Shown: in pieces, positions 8,521 through 17,060 of the stretch
How positions within the stretch are numbered: position 1 is the first letter of the stretch
Layout of the letters: each line of letters opens with the position of its first letter
From: Chara braunii
Taxonomy: Eukaryota; Streptophyta; Charophyceae; Charales; Characeae
Length of the DNA stretch: 24,767 nucleotides
Assembly (NCBI GenBank): GCA_003427395.1
Contig: BFEA01000212.1
Coordinates: 1,596,174-1,620,940 of the forward strand
Direction: 5' to 3'
Translations under genes and position numbers: made by a program
The notes under the pieces: model-generated
What the model was told of the DNA's origin: nothing
The model's database searches: none
The model's input: only the letters and a program-made list of their open reading frames with translations

Positions 8521-8721
8521 TCCTATCGCTCTAGCACGTGGCGAGCCACTAAAGCGACTATCTATCAAACTGAAACTCAGACTAGGTAGTGGTCTCACTC
8601 AGCCACACGCAAGCCAAACCACAAGGGTAAGTACTCTCACCAACCCCATTTACCTTTAGCAAACAATAGTTCATAGTCTTTTAATGATTTAACCCCTTAT
8701 ACCCTGCTTACATAGGACATT

Positions 8722-9570
8722 GAGATTAGCCATTCGTCTTAGAAACAATGCCAACTCTCTGCCTTAGTTATACACAAACAGGTTGCACAACTAATGTTCT
8801 CTTCATTGGGCATATGACTAAGTCATTCGTCTTAGAAACAATGCTTAGTCGTCCTGAACTGTTTAAATAGCCAAGTTATATATACTTTTCTGAACTTAAT
8901 CTTCGAAAGTGAGCGTAGGGTTGAACCATTCGTCTTAGAAACAGGTTGAGCCATTCGTCGTAAGAAACAATGCTCAGCCTGCCCAAGTTACCTTCAATTA
9001 TAACTCTTAATTATACTCTCTTACTTTGTGATAAGGCTATAGTCAGACCATTCGTCTTATAGAAACAATGTCTGGCTAGCCTTGTTCTTATATATATATA
9101 TATAGAATTATAGAGAATCTTATTCCTTTGTTCTCATTATAGTCCTGTGGCCTCAGACTTAGATCATTCGTCTTAGAAACAATGTCTAGTCCTTTGGCCC
9201 GAACCTCCCTTAGAATGAAACAACCAAAGAGAGTTGAGCCATTTGTCTTAGAAACAATGCTCAACCCCCCTCTTTCAGCACAAAAAAAGCAGAGTACTCT
9301 GGGTCAAGACCCAGAGACTGTTCAGAAACCACCCAAAGTAAACAACTACCAAACCATTCGTCTTAGAAACAATGTCTGGTCCTCAAAACTCAAGCAATCA
9401 ATACCCCTTAAAGTAAGCAGCCAGGCCATTCATCTTAGAAATAATGTCTGGCACAATTAAATAAACATAGCGACCAAGCCATTCGTCTTAGAAACAATGC
9501 TTGGCCGTTCGGAAAACAGAACAAAACATAGAATTCAGGCCATTCATCTTAGAAACTATGCCAGACCCTA
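8722..9570 (+). repeat. Hairpin array B: 11 units with a conserved 20-nt core and covarying arms
   Basis: The core CATTCGTCTTAGAAACAATG, or a 1-3 base variant, starts at 8731, 8824, 8927 (truncated), 8952, 9049, 9165, 9240, 9355, 9427, 9480 and 9541. CATT pairs with AATG. Outside the core the arms differ between units but complement each other: GACTAAG/CTTAGTC (8824), AGGTTGAG/CTCAGCCT (8952, one G-T), TAGTCAGA/TCTGGCTA (9049, one G-T), GTTGAG/CTCAAC (9240), GCCAGG/TCTGGC (9427, one G-T), CCAAG/CTTGG (9480). Units 9165 and 9355 carry one bulge or mismatch, and 8731 and 9541 pair poorly. One unpaired base usually sits between the left arm and CATT. Spacers of 30-95 bases are unrelated. No coding frame spans the array. 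Confidence 0.88.
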
Positions 9571-11230
9571 TAAGACTCATCCAGACACAAGCAAAACTGC
9601 CTTCCTCCCAACCTCCCCCCGGATGCAACCCCGTGTGACAATCTGCTTTCAGACAAACAAAGAATTGAAACTGTACATACATTCCTTTACTTAGTCTGAT
9701 TTATATCCTGAAGGTCAACCCAAAAGTCAAAGTAGGGGTGCATGCAATACATTCAACCAATACATAGGGAGGTGTATAGATAGGGGTTATAACCGGGTTT
9801 ATAAGGGAAAGCAAGGATTACCTCTGAATTCCTTGCCTCCATAACTCCTCCTGAGTTCCGGCAGAGCTCCCGCAATCGGTGGGTTGACTCCCCACAGAGC
9901 CTTGATGCGGACCTACGGGTTGCAATCCCGCCTGCCGCCTTCCTCTCAGAACCAACAGACTAGACTTAGAGTAAGGAGGGTAGAAGAAGAAACATTAAGT
10001 CTCTCAGATACAAGAGGGGTGCACTCAGACTCGCAGGAGAGGGCCTTGATATCTTCAGCGCCTGAGGGCCCCGCAATGATGGCCAAGTGTGACAACTTGG
10101 CCCCCTAAAGTCCAACTGTCGAATTCAATCCTCTTGACGAACTCTTAATTGCACCAGTAGCCCCCTGTCGCCACTACTCCTCCAAGCTGCGGCAACAACC
10201 TTCCTATCAGTCCAATCACCTCCCCTGAACTGTCGCTGCAGCTTCCTTCCTAGCCCAATCGCAGCTACACGATAGCCTGAAGCAACCTGTAGTAATCAAT
10301 GGGGACCAGCAGCAGTACGCAGCAGCCTCCCTTGAAGTCTCACTGACTCTCCCCCATACCTTATCTGAACAGTCGCCCAACACACCGTTGAGCACTCACA
10401 GAAAACCCAAAGCGCGCAGAGGACTGGTATAACAAGGCCGCGCACACCCCAACCACTTTTGCAGCAGGACACAGCGTGCTTCGACAGCACAGTGCTGCTT
10501 CAGTAATTCCAGCAATCAGTAACAGGTACAACCGCCGTTGCAAACAGAAACACAGTTGGAGCACCCTGCGGCTCGGCTAGCAGCAGAGCCACACCGGATA
10601 TCGCAGCCAGACTGCACAGTGCGGCGCGGCTCCTCGAACACACAGCATTGGTAATAGCCTTTCTCGCAGCACTCTCAGCCCCAGACTGTTGCAGCCACCT
10701 TAATCTGTGGTCCCAATAACACTTCCCTCATGCTACAATGTCACTTCCGAACCTGAAGCTGCAGTCCTACCGCTCCAAGCAGTTGTCGTACTCGTAACCA
10801 GCGCGACAGCCTGCAACAGCCAACAACAGCCTTCCTGAAGGAGGCAGCTGCAGTCCCGTTACTTCGTACAACAAAACAGGCAGTATTCCGACAGCAGGTA
10901 GGTCGTCCGGCCCCTGTGACTCGTTCCCCTATTGCCCTCGATCGCCGGAACGAGCGGCTCACCAGTTAAACAGGTAAATCTCCAGCCTGTGGCCTTCTTC
11001 ACCCTTCTCTCGATCCGCCCTCCAGGTCTTCCTTTCCTCGAATCCCCCGGCTTTCTCTCTTTCTTATTCGGGTGCCCTCCCTCGCACCCACGCTCCCTAT
11101 AGCAGCTTACAGTCGTTCCGACCTTTTTCCGGGCAACTTAGTCTCTTTTGCCCCGCTCAACGCTGTTCACCATCTGTCGGGTTGCTTTAGGTGGGCTCTC
11201 TTCCAACCCTCTCACAACAACTCATGAGTG
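9571..11230. other. Non-coding block, CAG/CTG-rich from about 10100
   Basis: No gene recognised. From about 10150 to 10960 the plus strand is rich in CAGCAG/GCAGCC and CTTCCTT words, as in a decayed Q/A-type low-complexity repeat, but no long frame stays open. It holds one clean hairpin, GGCCAAGT-GTGACA-ACTTGGCC (10081-10102). The last 250 bases before the gap are pyrimidine-rich. Confidence 0.5.
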
Positions 11231-11535
11231 NNNNNNNNNNNNNNNNNNNNNNNNNNNNNNNNNNNNNNNNNNNNNNNNNNNNNNNNNNNNNNNNNNNNNN
11301 NNNNNNNNNNNNNNNNNNNNNNNNNNNNNNNNNNNNNNNNNNNNNNNNNNNNNNNNNNNNNNNNNNNNNNNNNNNNNNNNNNNNNNNNNNNNNNNNNNNN
11401 NNNNNNNNNNNNNNNNNNNNNNNNNNNNNNNNNNNNNNNNNNNNNNNNNNNNNNNNNNNNNNNNNNNNNNNNNNNNNNNNNNNNNNNNNNNNNNNNNNNN
11501 NNNNNNNNNNNNNNNNNNNNNNNNNNNNNNNNNNN
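11231..11535. other. Assembly gap (305 N)
   Basis: Run of N. It is bordered on the right by a GA microsatellite, which is the likely cause of the break. Any reading frame crossing it is meaningless. Confidence 1.

Positions 11536-11626
<91 letters not shown>
11536..11626. repeat. (GA)n microsatellite
   Basis: Almost pure AG run of about 90 bases with one AA interruption near 11599. It continues into the gap, so its real length is unknown. Confidence 0.98.
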
Positions 11627-12240
11627 TGTTCCACCGATAGGATAAGCAAATCGGAATGAACCTTCCGCTGGAACATGGGCGGGCACACCTGCTCCTTCGT
11701 CGCTGCTCGGCTCGTACTTACGCCGAGCTCCCCGAATTTGCAGGCCAAGATTGAATCTCCTCTGTAGAGGAGACCAGGTACGTGTCATCCCACTTTCCTC
11801 CTGTCTCGCTCCCCGCCATCTCTATCTTTATCTCTGCCCTTATGTGCACCTGTCGTACCGCTTACCCAGATTCAGTCCCCCTATTTCTTCACTCCCCGTC
11901 GTTTCCTGTCGGTGCCTAGGCACAATCTTCTCCCCGCTGCGCACAGTCGCACACCGTCTCCCGCCCTGGTCACGCTCACTCCCAACTTCTTCTTCCCGCC
12001 TAAGTTCCTCCCTACCACTATTCCCTATCCTTACCTCGTACGCACCTAGCATGAGTTCACGCCTCTGTTCACTTTGCCTCCTTCGACCCTCGGTTTACGT
12101 TGTCGTCACCGGTATTTCGCTCTTCGCACTTCGTTCCTGCTAGCTTCATCCCCCAGCGCCCGCTCTCTCAGCGTTCGGCAGCGCGGTTACCCCGCAACGA
12201 CGCGATTCTATCGAAACGAAACCGAAGAAGGAAAAAGCCC
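11627..12240. other. Pyrimidine-rich non-coding stretch
   Basis: C/T-rich plus strand with CCCT and TCTTC words and no recognisable gene. The open frames are a consequence of composition. Confidence 0.4.
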
Positions 12241-12292
12241 AAAACGCCTAGGCTTTTCCCTGATTTATGCGCGTTATCCACGCACAGGGACC

Positions 12293-12324
<32 letters not shown>

Positions 12325-12342
12325 ACAGACGTCCCGAAGGAC
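12241..12342 (-). ncRNA. U6: U6 spliceosomal snRNA copy, diverged
   Basis: The minus strand starts with the 5' stem-loop GTCCTTCGGGAC (12342-12331). It continues AAAATTGGAACGATACAGAG and AAGATTAGCATGG, and ends with CATAAATC... and TTTT. This is full-length U6 order, about 102 nt. The ACAGAGA box that pairs with the 5' splice site and the AGC triad of the catalytic core are intact. Changes concentrate in the internal stem-loop (TCCCTGTGCGTGGATAACGCGC in place of the usual CCCCTGCGCAAGGATGACACGC) and in the 3' part. No TATA box lies about 30 bases upstream and no clear plant upstream element is visible. I therefore favour a retro-pseudogene or silent copy, although a charophyte promoter might look different. 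The homology is very firm; function is uncertain. Confidence 0.92.
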
Positions 12343-12407
12343 CTCTACCGGGACAACACTCCCCCGGTCTCTCGGAATCTGAACGGCCATAGGCACCTCA
12401 AAATACT

Positions 12408-12428
12408 CCAGACTTACTATAAGTCTGG
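12408..12428. repeat. Perfect 9-bp hairpin upstream of U6
   Basis: CCAGACTTA-CTA-TAAGTCTGG, 3-nt loop. It lies 66-86 bases upstream of the U6 5' end, about where plant U6 promoters carry their upstream element, but its sequence does not match that element. Confidence 0.7.
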
Positions 12429-12489
12429 GCTCCCACGACCCTGGGACGTTTTATGGTAGTAGCTAGTGGTCTATACCTGGCGAAAAAGG

Positions 12490-12820
12490 TAAGAAATAAA
12501 AATAAAAATAAAAAAAATTAGAAGGGGTTGAAACAAATCCCAAAGACAAGACGGGGCAACTTTAGCGGAAACAGGGCGCGGAAGCTACTGGTGCCTCCCC
12601 GGTCCTGCAGCTCGGGACCGCGATCGGGCTCCCCCAACAAAAACTAAGGGGCATAGTCCCGCAGGACCCTCTACCCCTTAGTTCCTTCTACGCTCCGCCG
12701 CTCCCACGCTGCTGCTTGCCGGCCTCGAACCCTGCACCTCCCTGTCACAAGCCAAATGTCGTAACCTATAGGGCTAAGCCCAAGCCTGAGACCAGCAAGC
12801 GCGAAACCTCATATAAAGTG
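12490..12820 (-). mobile_element. tRNA-related Pol III unit, candidate SINE
   Basis: On the minus strand, a perfect B box GGTTCGAGGCC (12731-12721) lies 33 bases after an A-box-like TAGCCCTATAGG (12776-12765). If the A box starts at +8, transcription begins near 12783, and CTTTATAT (12818-12811) then sits at -28 to -35, the usual place of a TATA element in plant tRNA genes. The head folds only partly as a tRNA (D stem good, T stem poor), so it is not a working tRNA. Downstream come a strong hairpin with 10-bp arms (12642-12683), a second one (12600-12620, CGGTCC/GGACCG), and an end rich in T with TTTTTATTTTTATTT (12530-12490). Head, structured body and A/T tail suggest a SINE of about 330 bases. 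No target-site duplication was found. Confidence 0.5.
12642..12683. repeat. 10-bp inverted repeat inside the Pol III unit
   Basis: AACTAAGGGG (12642-12651) and CCCCTTAGTT (12674-12683) are exact. The 22-nt loop holds a nested GTCC-CGCA-GGAC stem. Confidence 0.8.
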
Positions 12821-12829
12821 GTGCGACCT

Positions 12830-13202
12830 AGTGCTTAAGATTGAGAGGAAAGCCTGGGGCCTCACCTCCACCTATAACTAAGCGTGCGGCCGCTAAGTAT
12901 CCATGCCGGCCTCCCCAACTGTGTCATGGCCATCCCACATACCAAACCTGCAGCCGGTCGGGCACGGCAAACGAGGGCGAGTCTATCAATCCTTAGTCTA
13001 ATCAACGAAACAAGATCAAAGCGAACATCTATGCCGGTAATACGGTCAAAAGGATAAAATCACACGCTCGCCTGAAAATTGCGCGCCCACTCGCCCTATC
13101 TACTCAGACCACTTCGGCCCACACGCAGGCAACCCCCCTGACCTGCGCGAACACTCGAAAGGTCTGAACCAACGACCCTTTTGTCACTTGCAAAAACCAA
13201 GG
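12830..13202. other. Non-coding stretch, nothing assigned
   Basis: No open frame of note, no RNA gene and no repeat recognised between the Pol III unit and hairpin array C. Confidence 0.4.
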
Positions 13203-13540
13203 CGGATACCCTTGTAAGGGTATTCGCGCCGACAACGCCCTAGGCCAAAAAGTGGTGGGTGAGCCGGTCCCCGACCGCAGTGGTCAAATCCGAGTTCGGG
13301 ACAGTTTGACTGACGGGAGGTCTACTGTCATAGGGTGACCAGACCCGCTGTAGTCTAGGTGTCCTGGCGAGAGTGCCAAAGGGGTATCATACTCGAGTAG
13401 TGGGTATGCTGGTCCTGACCTGGAGGCAGGTCAAAGGGATTGTCAGGACAAATGGTCTGACTAGTCCTGGCCTGAGGCGGGCCGAATAGGGTATGTCAGA
13501 TTGACGGGAGGTCTGGCATTCTTGGCCAGCGGTGGGCCAA
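13203..13540 (+). repeat. Hairpin array C: short stems with a common loop and AAA tail
   Basis: Five units have the shape arm-loop-complementary arm-AA(A). They are GACC-GCAGT-GGTC-AAA (13273-13285), TGGC-GAGAGT-GCCA-AA (13365-13378), TGACCTG-GAGG-CAGGTCA-AA (13416-13433), TGGCC-TGAGGCG-GGCCG-AA (13468-13484, one T-G), and TTGGCC-AGCGGTG-GGCCAA-AA (13522-13540). Loops are purine-rich and similar (GAGG, GCGG, GCAG). Arms differ and stay paired. The block opens with the palindrome ATACCCTT-GT-AAGGGTAT (13206-13223). TGACGGGAGGTCT occurs twice (13311-13323, 13502-13514), and CAGGAC/GTCCTG (from 13444) nests between units. No coding frame. Confidence 0.68.
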
Positions 13541-13589
13541 AACCAAGGCAATCAATAACTCTTGGGTGTGAGGAATTATCTTGGTGTGT

Positions 13590-13640
13590 CTATTATTTTA
13601 TTATTTTATTATTTTATTATTTTATTATTTTACTATTTTA
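13590..13640. repeat. ATTTTATT octamer microsatellite
   Basis: About five tandem copies of an 8-base unit, the last ones altered. Confidence 0.9.
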
Positions 13641-13742
13641 TCCTGGGTTTTTATTTTGTTTACTTGTTGCTTAGCTGTTAATTGTCGGGGGGCCTGCTTG
13701 CTACGGCATAGTCTTTTGTCTGTGGGACTCGCTATTTTGCAG

Positions 13743-13751
13743 GTATATAAA
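13743..13751 (+). promoter_or_regulatory. TATA-box-like element
   Basis: TATATAAAG, a strong match to the TATA consensus, about 40 bases upstream of the GGTTTGGTAT tandem repeat. No gene was recognised downstream. It could belong to the U3 part of an LTR whose limits I cannot define. Confidence 0.3.
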
Positions 13752-13788
13752 GACTTATTTGAAGTTCCTCAGACCAACGGAAAGGGAA

Positions 13789-13990
13789 GGGGTTTGGTAT
13801 CCCCTTCCTTCTATCTAAGAAGTTGAAGAGATGCCTCACTCAGATGAGAGATAGAAAACAGGGTTTGGTATCCCGAGTCACTTAAGAAGTTGAGAAGATA
13901 TCTCACTCAAGCCAGAGAACAGAAAAAGGGTTTGGTATGCCCTACTCCCAGCATGGCAGCCTGGATGAGTGCCACAAGCATTGGTATCAG
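13789..13990 (+). repeat. ~70-bp tandem repeat headed by GGGTTTGGTAT
   Basis: GGGTTTGGTAT starts at 13790, 13861 and 13928 (71 and 67 bases apart). Each of the first two is followed by an AAGAAGTTGA(G)AAGA and CTCACTCA block; the third is cut short. Forty bases later TGGTATCAGA (13981-13990) matches the first 10 bases of the usual tRNA-iMet primer-binding site, after CA-T. So this may be an LTR end, but only weakly. The 12-mer GGGGTTTGGTAT recurs at 15049-15060. Confidence 0.55.
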
Positions 13991-14257
13991 ATTGACAACA
14001 TCCTCGACTTTGCTGTCAAGGTGAAGGGTGAGGTAACTCTTCTGCTGTAAAAATTCAGACAGGAAACGGATTCCAGAACGACAGAAGGTCAAAGCCAGCA
14101 GCAAATCAGAAAGAAAAAAATGTAATCCTTCTTGAATTCATTTGGTGGCCGACAAGCGTCCTGGTTCACGAGGAACCTGCATCCCTGGCCTCAAGGTATT
14201 CAGACTCCTGGGACGCTATAAAGTGTGACATGAATGGGAGGCTTGAAAGAAATCAAT

Positions 14258-14728
14258 TCAGAAATTCAAGAGAAAGTCGCGCTTATACAGAATGTAGAAG
14301 ACAACCATGAGCTCAACCTGAAGTAAGACGAGGAGAAAGAAAATGCAAGAAAGGGTACAACTATTAGTATGAGGAGAGGAAGAGACTACACATGGGTTAG
14401 AGGGTGAGACAACCGACATTGAAGCCCTACTCGCCGCAGGGGTAGTGGGAGCTCTGGGTGAATAGGGAGGAGAAGAAGTGTTTGGCGCGCCATAGCGCGC
14501 CTCAAACTTCGTCTCGAAATACTCCATCTTATTTGGAGACGGAGTCCTCTCAAACCAACTAGGTGGGGGATGGCGTAAGTAAGGTCGGGAGTACGTGCCA
14601 TAACCCCGCCCTTCGTCTTCCTCCTCCTCCGAGCTATACTTGCGTCTTGCGCGAGGCAGCGGCTCGTCACGAGCCTTTCCTGCCCTTCCTCCCCTTCCTC
14701 TGCCCTATCCCCTACGTGCTTCAGGCAT
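14258..14728 (-). pseudogene. Possible broken reading frame, unknown protein
   Basis: From an ATG at 14726-14728 the frame runs 157 codons to a stop at 14258 with only one internal stop, TAG 14705-14707 at codon 8 (perhaps from CAG). The first part is basic and Gly/Arg-rich (GRGRGGRAGKARDEPLPRAR). It is followed by KYSSEEEEDEGRGYG, a Pro-rich stretch, and KMEYFETKFEARYGAPN; the last third is Ser/Pro-rich, then hydrophobic, and less convincing. The composition resembles linker or Gag-like regions of retroelements, but I recognise no domain. Chance would give about seven stops over this length. Call it a candidate only. Confidence 0.33.
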
Positions 14729-15661
14729 GGTGCAGGAGTGAAAAGCTATACAACTATGAAATCCGAGGTGGCAAGTAGTATGGGAATGTATAGGAGGGGG
14801 TACACTACTGAAAGAGGCGACATAATGGTTGCGCTAGGTGCATAGTGGTATGGCGTGACTAACAAAAGAAAATAATAAAAAGAGAGGAAAGGCGTTGTCA
14901 CCGCTTGTGATGAAGAAGCTGGCAACTAGTGCTGAGCTACTGCAAAGCTCGCTGTGACACACGGTGAGTGAATGAGAGAACTCTGAGCGTAATGTTGCTT
15001 TTGTACTTGTCAAGTGGCGACATTTCGACCCAGTCGGGACGCTGGGTGGGGGTTTGGTATTATGTCGGAGGGCGCAGTGTAGTCCTCGAACCTCTGCAAT
15101 CCGCTTAGTATGCCAGGCAATATTCTGCTATGGACCGGCCCAGTTGGCGCCTGCCCTCAGCAAAAGGGTGCGCCGCTGGACTTTCCATTGGTCCACGCAG
15201 GCTCGGCGCCCTACTGTACAGCAGAGCACTACCGGCTTGTGGTTGTGGTAGCCGCCGGGTTCGCCCAGGGACGCAGAGGTAAACAGATCGGCGCGGCCTT
15301 TTCTGCTGCACGCCGAGTGCCCCTTGGCCAGGTTATGGGTTAGGTGCTTGGAGCAGTGGTCGCTGTCAGAGAAAAAGAGATTAAGCAAAGAAAATAAGAA
15401 AGGGAAAATGAAAAGTAAAAAGAAAATTGAAAAGAAAGTTAGGTCCAATCTTCGCGACTGAAGGGTCTACTTTAGTTTGGAGAAATCCGACGACCTTTAG
15501 CCACTTCGTCCTTACGTTTCCGTTATTTCCATTATTGTTACTATTATTATCATTATTAATATTTAATTTTCATCTTCATACGACTCGTCAAACTCGGTTT
15601 TCATTTCGGCCTGTCATCTCGCGGTGCCGACGGATCAACCCTGAAATTTGACCATCGTCTG
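14729..15661. other. Non-coding stretch with one hairpin
   Basis: No gene recognised; overlapping short frames occur on both strands around 15100-15350 with no family-like content. ACCCAG-TCGGGACG-CTGGGT (15028-15047) is a perfect 6-bp hairpin just before a copy of GGGGTTTGGTAT (15049-15060). A/T-rich from about 15360 to 15600. Confidence 0.4.
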
Positions 15662-15768
15662 ATGGTAGAGACTGGCTCAACTCTTCGTTGTTTCCCTGCG
15701 CCAGGTCTGTCCGACTGGGCTTTGCGCGGTAGGACCCCAAAAGAGGGGCGACCCGCGACCGCATTGGT

Positions 15769-15807
15769 AGGAGGCTTATCACCCCCGTGGAGGGTCATAA
15801 GCCCCCT
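15769..15807. repeat. Long imperfect hairpin, 39 nt
   Basis: AGGAGGCTTAT (15769-15779) pairs with ATAAGCCCCCT (15797-15807), 11 bp with one A-C mismatch. An inner ACCC/GGGT stem lies across one mismatch. It lies inside a 125-codon plus-strand open frame that ends at 15931, for which I see no family and which overlaps open frames on the other strand. Confidence 0.6.
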
Positions 15808-16283
15808 CCTTGCCATCGGACACGGGTACCCAATGGAAGTCTGCTTGCGTTATAAGGAGAGAGGGGCGGACGTCTGCATCGCGTTATGGGACCACTACGT
15901 CGAACCCGCGGTTATTTTTATATTAAAGTGAAGGGACTAGAGATTGACCGAAAAGTGAGCCGCTTGCGTTATGACCGTTGGGAGTTCGGCTTTCTGGTCC
16001 CTTCTTTTCCTTTTCTCTTTCTTTCGTTTATTCGCTTTATAAGAATTCTGAAAAGATAATTTTTCTTAATTTACGGAGTCAGAAAAAGGATATCTGTATT
16101 CCTCGTTTAGAGCACAGGGATTGCGGTAAGTAGCGACCCTATATAGGCCGGAGGAGACGAGCCTCTGGATACTCGGACTTGGGCAGCCCTGTTCCACTAA
16201 GTACGGTGGGCTGAAGAGGGAGGATCGAGCAATGAAGTGTGCGCACGAGTTTGTCCCTGTGTGAGTGCCCCGAGTGTTAGAGT

Positions 16284-17060
16284 GTGGCTGTTCCGGAACT
16301 CTGTGCCCAGGGACTGTGTGCTGTCCGACAGAGAAGGTCAGCTATGGTGAGCAGCAGCGGATTATATGGGTATAGGCCAAGGTGCATCCAGTCCCTCTGT
16401 AGATGGGAGTGGATGTCAGGGGGCGGACCTACAGTGACGGCCGTGCTAGACTACTGCTACCGCAAGCGGGAGTTGAAGCTGAAGGTAAATGTAGAAGGGG
16501 GGGGAGAGGAAGAAATGAGAGGAGACCCAGACCTGCAGATGGCAATTACTGAGGCTAGAGACCGCGCAGAAAGGAGGTGCAGACGGGACAGGGTCATGGA
16601 CGAGATGAGTGTGACTGTCACGTACCTGGACGAGGGGACCTCCACGGACACAGTGGATCGGGAACAGCAACACCTGGATCGTGATACCGAGGCTGAGAAT
16701 GACGCGAGTGACCTGGAGGCCATGACCCAGTCCTGGCATGGACTGAACCAGTGGAGGCGGGACCATCCTTCGACTAAATCAGTGGAAAACAGCCCAGAGG
16801 TCAGTTCGCGAAAAAAAGGGGGACCGAAGTGACTAGGCAACAGAGATGCGAGAGTTAGCGTGCGAAGACAAGGGGGAGAGAGGGACGAGCGGTTATGTGT
16901 GAGAGGCGGGCAAGACGCGAGCTCGCTTATCACGGTTGACGTCATCAGTGCTGGCAGGTCGCGGGATAGCGCGTGCGGCTTCCCTGTTTCGGGACCAGGC
17001 AAGCGCGATGGTATTTGGACGATGCTCGTGTGCAGAGGAGCGCGAGCGAGCAACGATTAG
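16284..17060 (+). CDS. Candidate hypothetical protein, frame with one internal stop
   Basis: The frame is open from 16278 to 17060 except for TGA 16830-16832, about 258 codons. The first ATG is 16344-16346. The middle is highly charged and probably helical (AITEARDRAERRCRRDRVMD, then DREQQHLDRDTEAENDASD) and ends in SSRKKGGPK before the TGA. The part after it is Arg/Gly-rich and less protein-like. No domain, signal or repeat recognised. An antisense frame of almost the same length is Ser/Arg/Leu-rich, as expected for the shadow of a charged coding sequence. That mildly favours the plus strand. The region is G-rich, which lowers stop frequency, so chance is not excluded. Confidence 0.35.

Noticed and set aside
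8722-9570. CRISPR-like array
   Set aside because: Repeats are only about 20 nt with variable paired arms, spacing runs from 25 to 116 bases, there are no cas genes, and the surroundings are eukaryotic.
11148-11788. Open frames of 140-190 codons across the gap
   Set aside because: They consist mostly of N positions and GA-microsatellite codons (Arg-Glu or Leu-Ser runs), so they carry no coding evidence.
12074-12459. Plus-strand open frames of 83 and 119 codons
   Set aside because: They run antisense across the U6 sequence and have no protein-like features.
15009-15035. PBS-like TGGCGACATTTCGACCC
   Set aside because: It begins like the left element's PBS but the rest does not match a tRNA 3' end, and no gag follows.
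15555-15931. 125-codon plus-strand open frame
   Set aside because: Two overlapping open frames exist on the other strand, the frame contains a strong hairpin, and no motif is recognisable.
16457-17053. 198-codon minus-strand frame
   Set aside because: Its Ser/Arg/Leu/Pro-rich composition is that of an antisense shadow of the charged plus-strand frame at 16284-17060.
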